Positions 19,718 to 23,333 of a stretch of 23,333 nt of DNA are shown here, one piece after another; the stretch's first letter is position 1; every line of letters begins with the position of its first letter. Origin of the DNA: Entamoeba invadens IP1 (lineage: Eukaryota; Evosea; Mastigamoebida; Endamoebidae); contig NW_004440141.1 in the NCBI RefSeq assembly GCF_000330505.1, forward strand, positions 2,108 to 25,440. The letters are read 5' to 3'. Position numbers and translations under genes: made by a program. The notes beneath the pieces are model-generated. The model was not told the DNA's origin. It saw only the letters and a list, made by a program, of their open reading frames with translations, and searched no databases.

Positions 19718-20388
19718 AAGTGACTTCCCAAGGTGTGCAAGTTAAGGTATAGTTCATTTATAATTTTTTATTAAAAAAATAGAATCATTATTTTTTAGAA
19801 ATTTTGAAAAAAAAAGATTATTTTTAGTTTAATTATTAATTATAATTTCGAAGTTATTACTAAATTATACTTTAACTTGCACACCTTGTGACGTTGCAAT
19901 TTTTAACTTTCACACTTCGAATACGATAAATTAAGCAACAATTTCGGGAAAGCGACCCAATGGAAATTATCGAAGGACCAGTTCTGGACAACAGTGCACA
20001 TCGATTTGTAACAATGAACACCTATTAAACAGACCATTTGTTATTGTTTGCTATAAAATGGCACAGAGAAAAACATAATGTTTATCATACTTCTTCTTGT
20101 CGCTTTGAATTACGCTAACACAAGAGACATCGACATTTATTCACGTCTTGAAACAAAATTGTTTTTACATTAAACACAGAGACAAACCATAACCCAATTT
20201 TTATATTTTAATTTGCTTTTTGTAGTTTATTAATTCAAGCACCAAAGGGTTGTGTGTTTTGTGAAACAATTTGGAAACTAATAACATTTTTTTAATAAAA
20301 CGTTTTTCAACTGAAATTTAGTCTTGCAAGCCCTTTCTTTGTAAAAAAGACTAAAAATTTTAACTTGCACACCTCGGGGAAGTCACTT
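19718..20388. mobile_element. 671 bp TIR element with an extra internal end, TA target duplication
   Basis: The left end AAGTGACTTCCCAAGGTGTG and the reverse complement of the right end AAGTGACTTCCCCGAGGTGT match over about 28 bp (both continue GCAAGTTAA). TA flanks both sides (19716-19717 and 20389-20390). A third copy of the inner part (TTAACTTGCACACCTTG) lies at 19872-19888 in right-end orientation. Thus 19718 to about 19890 resembles a small MITE nested in or fused to the larger element. No transposase is seen. A short ORF lies inside at 20078-20173. Confidence 0.8.
20078..20173 (+). CDS. short ORF with signal-peptide-like N terminus inside TIR element
   Basis: Thirty-one codons encode MFIILLLVALNYANTRDIDI and then YSRLETKLFLH before TAA. 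The first 13 residues look like a cleavable signal peptide and the rest like the start of a secreted protein. A TATA-like CTATAAAA lies about 25 nt upstream. It may be the captured first exon of a surface-protein gene, or chance. No continuation was found downstream. Confidence 0.3.
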   Translation: MFIILLLVALNYANTRDIDIYSRLETKLFLH

Positions 20389-22043
20389 TACTAAAAAAAA
20401 ATAAAAAAACTACCCGATAAAAAATAACACAGAAACAAATAAAAGTGTTAATGAATTTTTTTTAAAAAAATGTCAATTGTAACATAGAAAGATGAGTTTA
20501 AAAATAATATTAAAATATCTTTATTTGAAAACCATGTAACCAATAACACAAACAATAACATAAATGAATTTTAAACAAATCAATCGATCATTTTAAATAT
20601 CTAAAAGTATATAAATACAGTTTTTTGACGATATATTTGAATAAAATAACGGGAAATGTTGCCAACAAACCAAGTTATTGGCATCATTTCCTTTAAGAAT
20701 TTTGCTTTTAAATACTTGCACCATTTTTATACACTCTTTTTATATAGCGAATTGACATTCACATGGCCAAATCGATTTCAAAGAATAACTTTTACTGAAC
20801 GACAAAAAGGTTTGCTCAACTGATATTTATAAGAAATGTTTATTATTTTGTAATTACGCACCATGTCTGCGAAATCAAATATTTATATTAAAAAATTTAA
20901 AAATTAAAAAATTGTCGTTTTATATTATAACCTATTTTGGTTGATAAATAAGGTTGATAGAATAAGTCAGTTAAATACCCCATGTTAAATAAAACCTTTT
21001 AATTTAACATTTAATTGGTTAAAATCATATAAATGTTATATATTTAATAACGAATGTTTATGAATTGGTAACCAAAAACAACTTGTGCAGCAAACCTGTT
21101 TTATGTCAGTTTGTATAACACAAATTATGATTTGCTTTGATTATAATTATAAATTGAAGATATGTTATAATCTGTAATTATTATTGAATTAATAATTTTC
21201 TTTATATTAAATAATTTATTATTAACCCATATTTATATTGTAATTGTTAAAAATAAAAACTTTGAATCTTAAGTTTTCTTTATATTTTTTGATGGGTTTT
21301 GGAATACCCATGATACATTATAATTAATTTAGACTTATAATAAACAAAATTATATAATATTAATTAAATAAAACACAAACATTTAATTCAAATCATAACA
21401 TTGAAAATCTTAAATGAAAATAAGAATAAAATTATTGAGACATTGTAAATATAATTTTTTGTTTTTTTTATAATGTGTCATTGTCTTTGAAAATATCGTT
21501 TGTTTCAACTTTTAAACAAACTATTTATTTATAGCAAAATATATCACATTTGAACTAACAATTGAATACATTACAAAAATATAATTGTTTATTTATATAA
21601 ACAATCTATTTGTTTTTTTTTCTTTTTCTAATATTAAAAATTAATAGTTTTTAATAATAAATGTTATAAATATGTTGTTTCTTTTGCAAAACACAAAAGC
21701 AAACTTTGAATATTCGCAACGATAGAATTGCACGATTACAATCCTTATTATTATATCAACCAATAAATCTTATAAATTTACTAAAATAGTCTGAATATTG
21801 AAAAAATAAAACAATAAACCAAAGTTTCAACTTTAGTTCAACTTCTAATTAGTTCTTTGAGTCTTATCTTTCAAGCTCAAAATCGTTATATATATTATTA
21901 TTAAATATCAGAAAATTGTATTAAATACATTTTTTTTTTCATTCCATATCAGTATTGTTAAAAATGGGTTATTAGTTTACAAAGCAGTATTTATTTTATA
22001 CCTACATTATTTAAACTCGTTTTTATACCCTAAACACACAACA
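20389..22043. other. long AT-rich intergenic region with one hairpin
   Basis: No gene or transposon end was recognised in 1.65 kb. The clearest structure is a hairpin at 20652-20691: GGAAATGTTGCCAA pairs with TTGGCATCATTTCC with one mismatch around a 12 nt loop. A smaller hairpin, ATGGGT/ACCCAT, lies near 21292-21311. Confidence 0.5.
22008..22015 (+). promoter_or_regulatory. TATA-like element of ABC transporter gene
   Basis: TATTTAAA lies 29 nt before the ATG at 22044 and matches the core of the Entamoeba TATA-like consensus GTATTTAAA at the expected distance. Confidence 0.5.
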
Positions 22044-23333
22044 ATGCAAGACAACAAACAGACGACACAAGAACCTGTTCAAAACGGTGAACTGCCACTT
22101 GATGATATGTCTAAATTAGAAGACACAAAGCCAAAAGATGATAAGCCACAAGAGACCGGTTCGGTATCCATTATTAAGCTCTTTAAGTACTCAAATTGGG
22201 TCGACTATATTTTGCTTTTTGTTGGGATTTTTGGTGGTTTAGCTGTTGGTATTCTTAACCCTCTAATTATCATGATTATGGGTGATGTATTTGACACATT
22301 CAATGTGTCTAGCGACAGTAGTCTGGACTTGAGTAATATGCCTTTGGAACAGCAAAACATTTTGAATCACGTAATTGTTTGTTGTTTTAAGAAATATACC
22401 TTTTTAAAAAAAAACTATATTATTTGAAAAATTATTTATTTGTATTATTAAAAATAAACTAATCAATAGTTTGACTCTGTTACATCATCAGTTAACACTT
22501 TAATTCTTCGGATGCTATACATCACGCTTGGAAGTACTTTTGGTAAGTTTTTGTACCGCTTCTGCTTTTTTATCCTTTCAGAAAGAATTGGCTTGAAGAT
22601 CAGGAAGTTGTATTTCTCATCATTACTGCGTCAAGACTCCACATTTTATGATTCACAAGAAACTGGCACATTAACATCCCACATTTCAATTGATGTTCAA
22701 AATATTCAAAAAGGCATTTCTCAGAATTTTGGATTATTATTTGAAGCCATAGCCTCGCCGATAACAGGCTACGTAATTGGATTTGTCAAGTGTTGGGATC
22801 TTTCTCTTGTTATTCTGTCAATAGCTCCTTTTATGATATTGGGTACCATATTTATGGGGTCATCCACAAAAGTTACAAGGTCGAAAGGAGATGTCTATGA
22901 TTCCAAAGCGGGTGCAATAGCCGAAGAGACATTAGGAAGTATTCGAACAGTCCAATCGTTTAATCAAGAAAAGGCATTTTCTGAAATTTATTCTCAAAAT
23001 GTAAAGAGTGCACAAAAGTGGTTTGTCATTGGTGGGCATTTTCTTGGGATTGGAATGGGGTTTGTGATGTTCACCATTTTCTGCTCGATAACACTTGGGC
23101 TGTTCTATGGGACAGTTGTTCTTCGAGGGGATGGTGGAATGAAAAACGTGACAGCTGGAGCAATATTGGTTGTCTTTATGTCGAATGTCATATCCACAAT
23201 GTCTCTCTCGAAAATCTCAATGCCAGCATCTGCACTTGCCATTTCACAAGCCTCTGCATATAAAATATATCAAATCATTGACAGAATACCTGATATAGAC
23301 GCAACCAACACTGAAGGGTTGAAACCAAGTATG
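22044..23333 (+). CDS. ABCB/P-glycoprotein-type ABC transporter, N-terminal part
   Basis: Exon 1 is 22044-22376 and exon 2 runs from 22470 past the window end. The 93 nt intron is GTTTGTTG...TAG, phase 0, joining LNHVI to FDSVTSSVNT. The 399 residues seen cover a charged cytosolic N terminus (1-50) and the first type I ABC exporter membrane domain. Membrane segments include YILLFVGIFGGLAVGILNPL, then LILRMLYITLGSTFGKFLY, LFEAIASPITGYVIGFV, LSLVILSIAPFMILGTIF, FLGIGMGFVMFTIFC and AGAILVVFMSNVISTM. Family markers are SERIGLKIRKLYFSSLLRQD with FYDSQETGTLTSHIS (coupling helix region) and AGAIAEETLGSIRTVQSFNQE. Such proteins export hydrophobic compounds at the plasma membrane using ATP. The first nucleotide-binding domain lies beyond the edge. 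Confidence 0.9.

Noticed and set aside
22371..22492. CAG at 22490-22492 as the ABC intron acceptor
   Set aside because: It does not keep phase with the consensus GTTTGT donor; TAG at 22467-22469 does, and leaves an open frame.
23018..23263. 81-codon plus-strand ORF starting MVCHWWAF
   Set aside because: It is a shadow of the ABC transporter exon in another frame.
1..23333. CRISPR array, rRNA genes, bacterial-type operons
   Set aside because: No regular spaced repeats, no rRNA sequence, and spliced eukaryotic genes throughout.

Overview
This is a very AT-rich eukaryotic window, and it reads like a piece of an Entamoeba genome, probably a species with many DNA transposons such as E. invadens (inference). 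The evidence is short introns with a GTTTGT donor and a TAG acceptor, compact promoters just upstream of ATG codons, BspA-type leucine-rich-repeat genes carrying the amoebic N-terminal module, a Rab-like GTPase ending in CYC, and a full-size P-glycoprotein-type ABC gene. The species is not proven from the sequence.

Layout. 1-950: no gene. 951-2151: a 1.2 kb terminal-inverted-repeat (TIR) element with CAGT ends. 2308-2937: histidine phosphatase (phosphoglycerate mutase family). 3089-3168: a lone, unusual tRNA gene on the minus strand. 3680-3889: a small MITE. 4211-4966: divergent Rab-like GTPase in three exons. 5389-7846 (minus): a frameshifted transmembrane surface-protein gene joined at its 5' side to a decayed BspA-like LRR fragment.

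8300-13035 is the most structured part. It is a large inverted duplication. Two arms of about 450-475 bp of original sequence hold homologous 3' flanks of surface-protein gene remnants that lie head to head in the roughly 2.8 kb spacer. The left arm was hit by two TA-target transposons: an 861 bp element with a pogo/Tigger-like transposase remnant, and a 166 bp MITE. The right arm keeps the uninterrupted site for both, so both insertions and their TA duplications can be read directly. 13086-14028 (minus) is a second BspA-like LRR pseudogene.

14309-18259 holds three minus-strand genes: an unrecognised 364-residue protein with a clear core promoter, a compact RasGEF-domain gene with one intron, and a small secreted or GPI-anchored-type protein whose signal peptide is interrupted by a stop at codon 2. 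18668-20388 holds two more TIR elements, one of them compound and containing a short signal-peptide-like ORF. 20389-22043 has no gene. 22044 to the end is the start of an ABCB/P-glycoprotein-type transporter, cut by the window edge before the nucleotide-binding domain.

The plausible working genes are the phosphatase, GTPase, 364-residue protein, RasGEF and ABC transporter. The surface-protein and LRR sequences are mostly broken copies of multigene families and, with the transposons, form a decaying repeat-rich island. I see no operon-like or newly recognisable multi-gene system. The best novelty is the paired occupied and empty insertion sites, the LRR/surface-protein junction, and the atypical GTPase.
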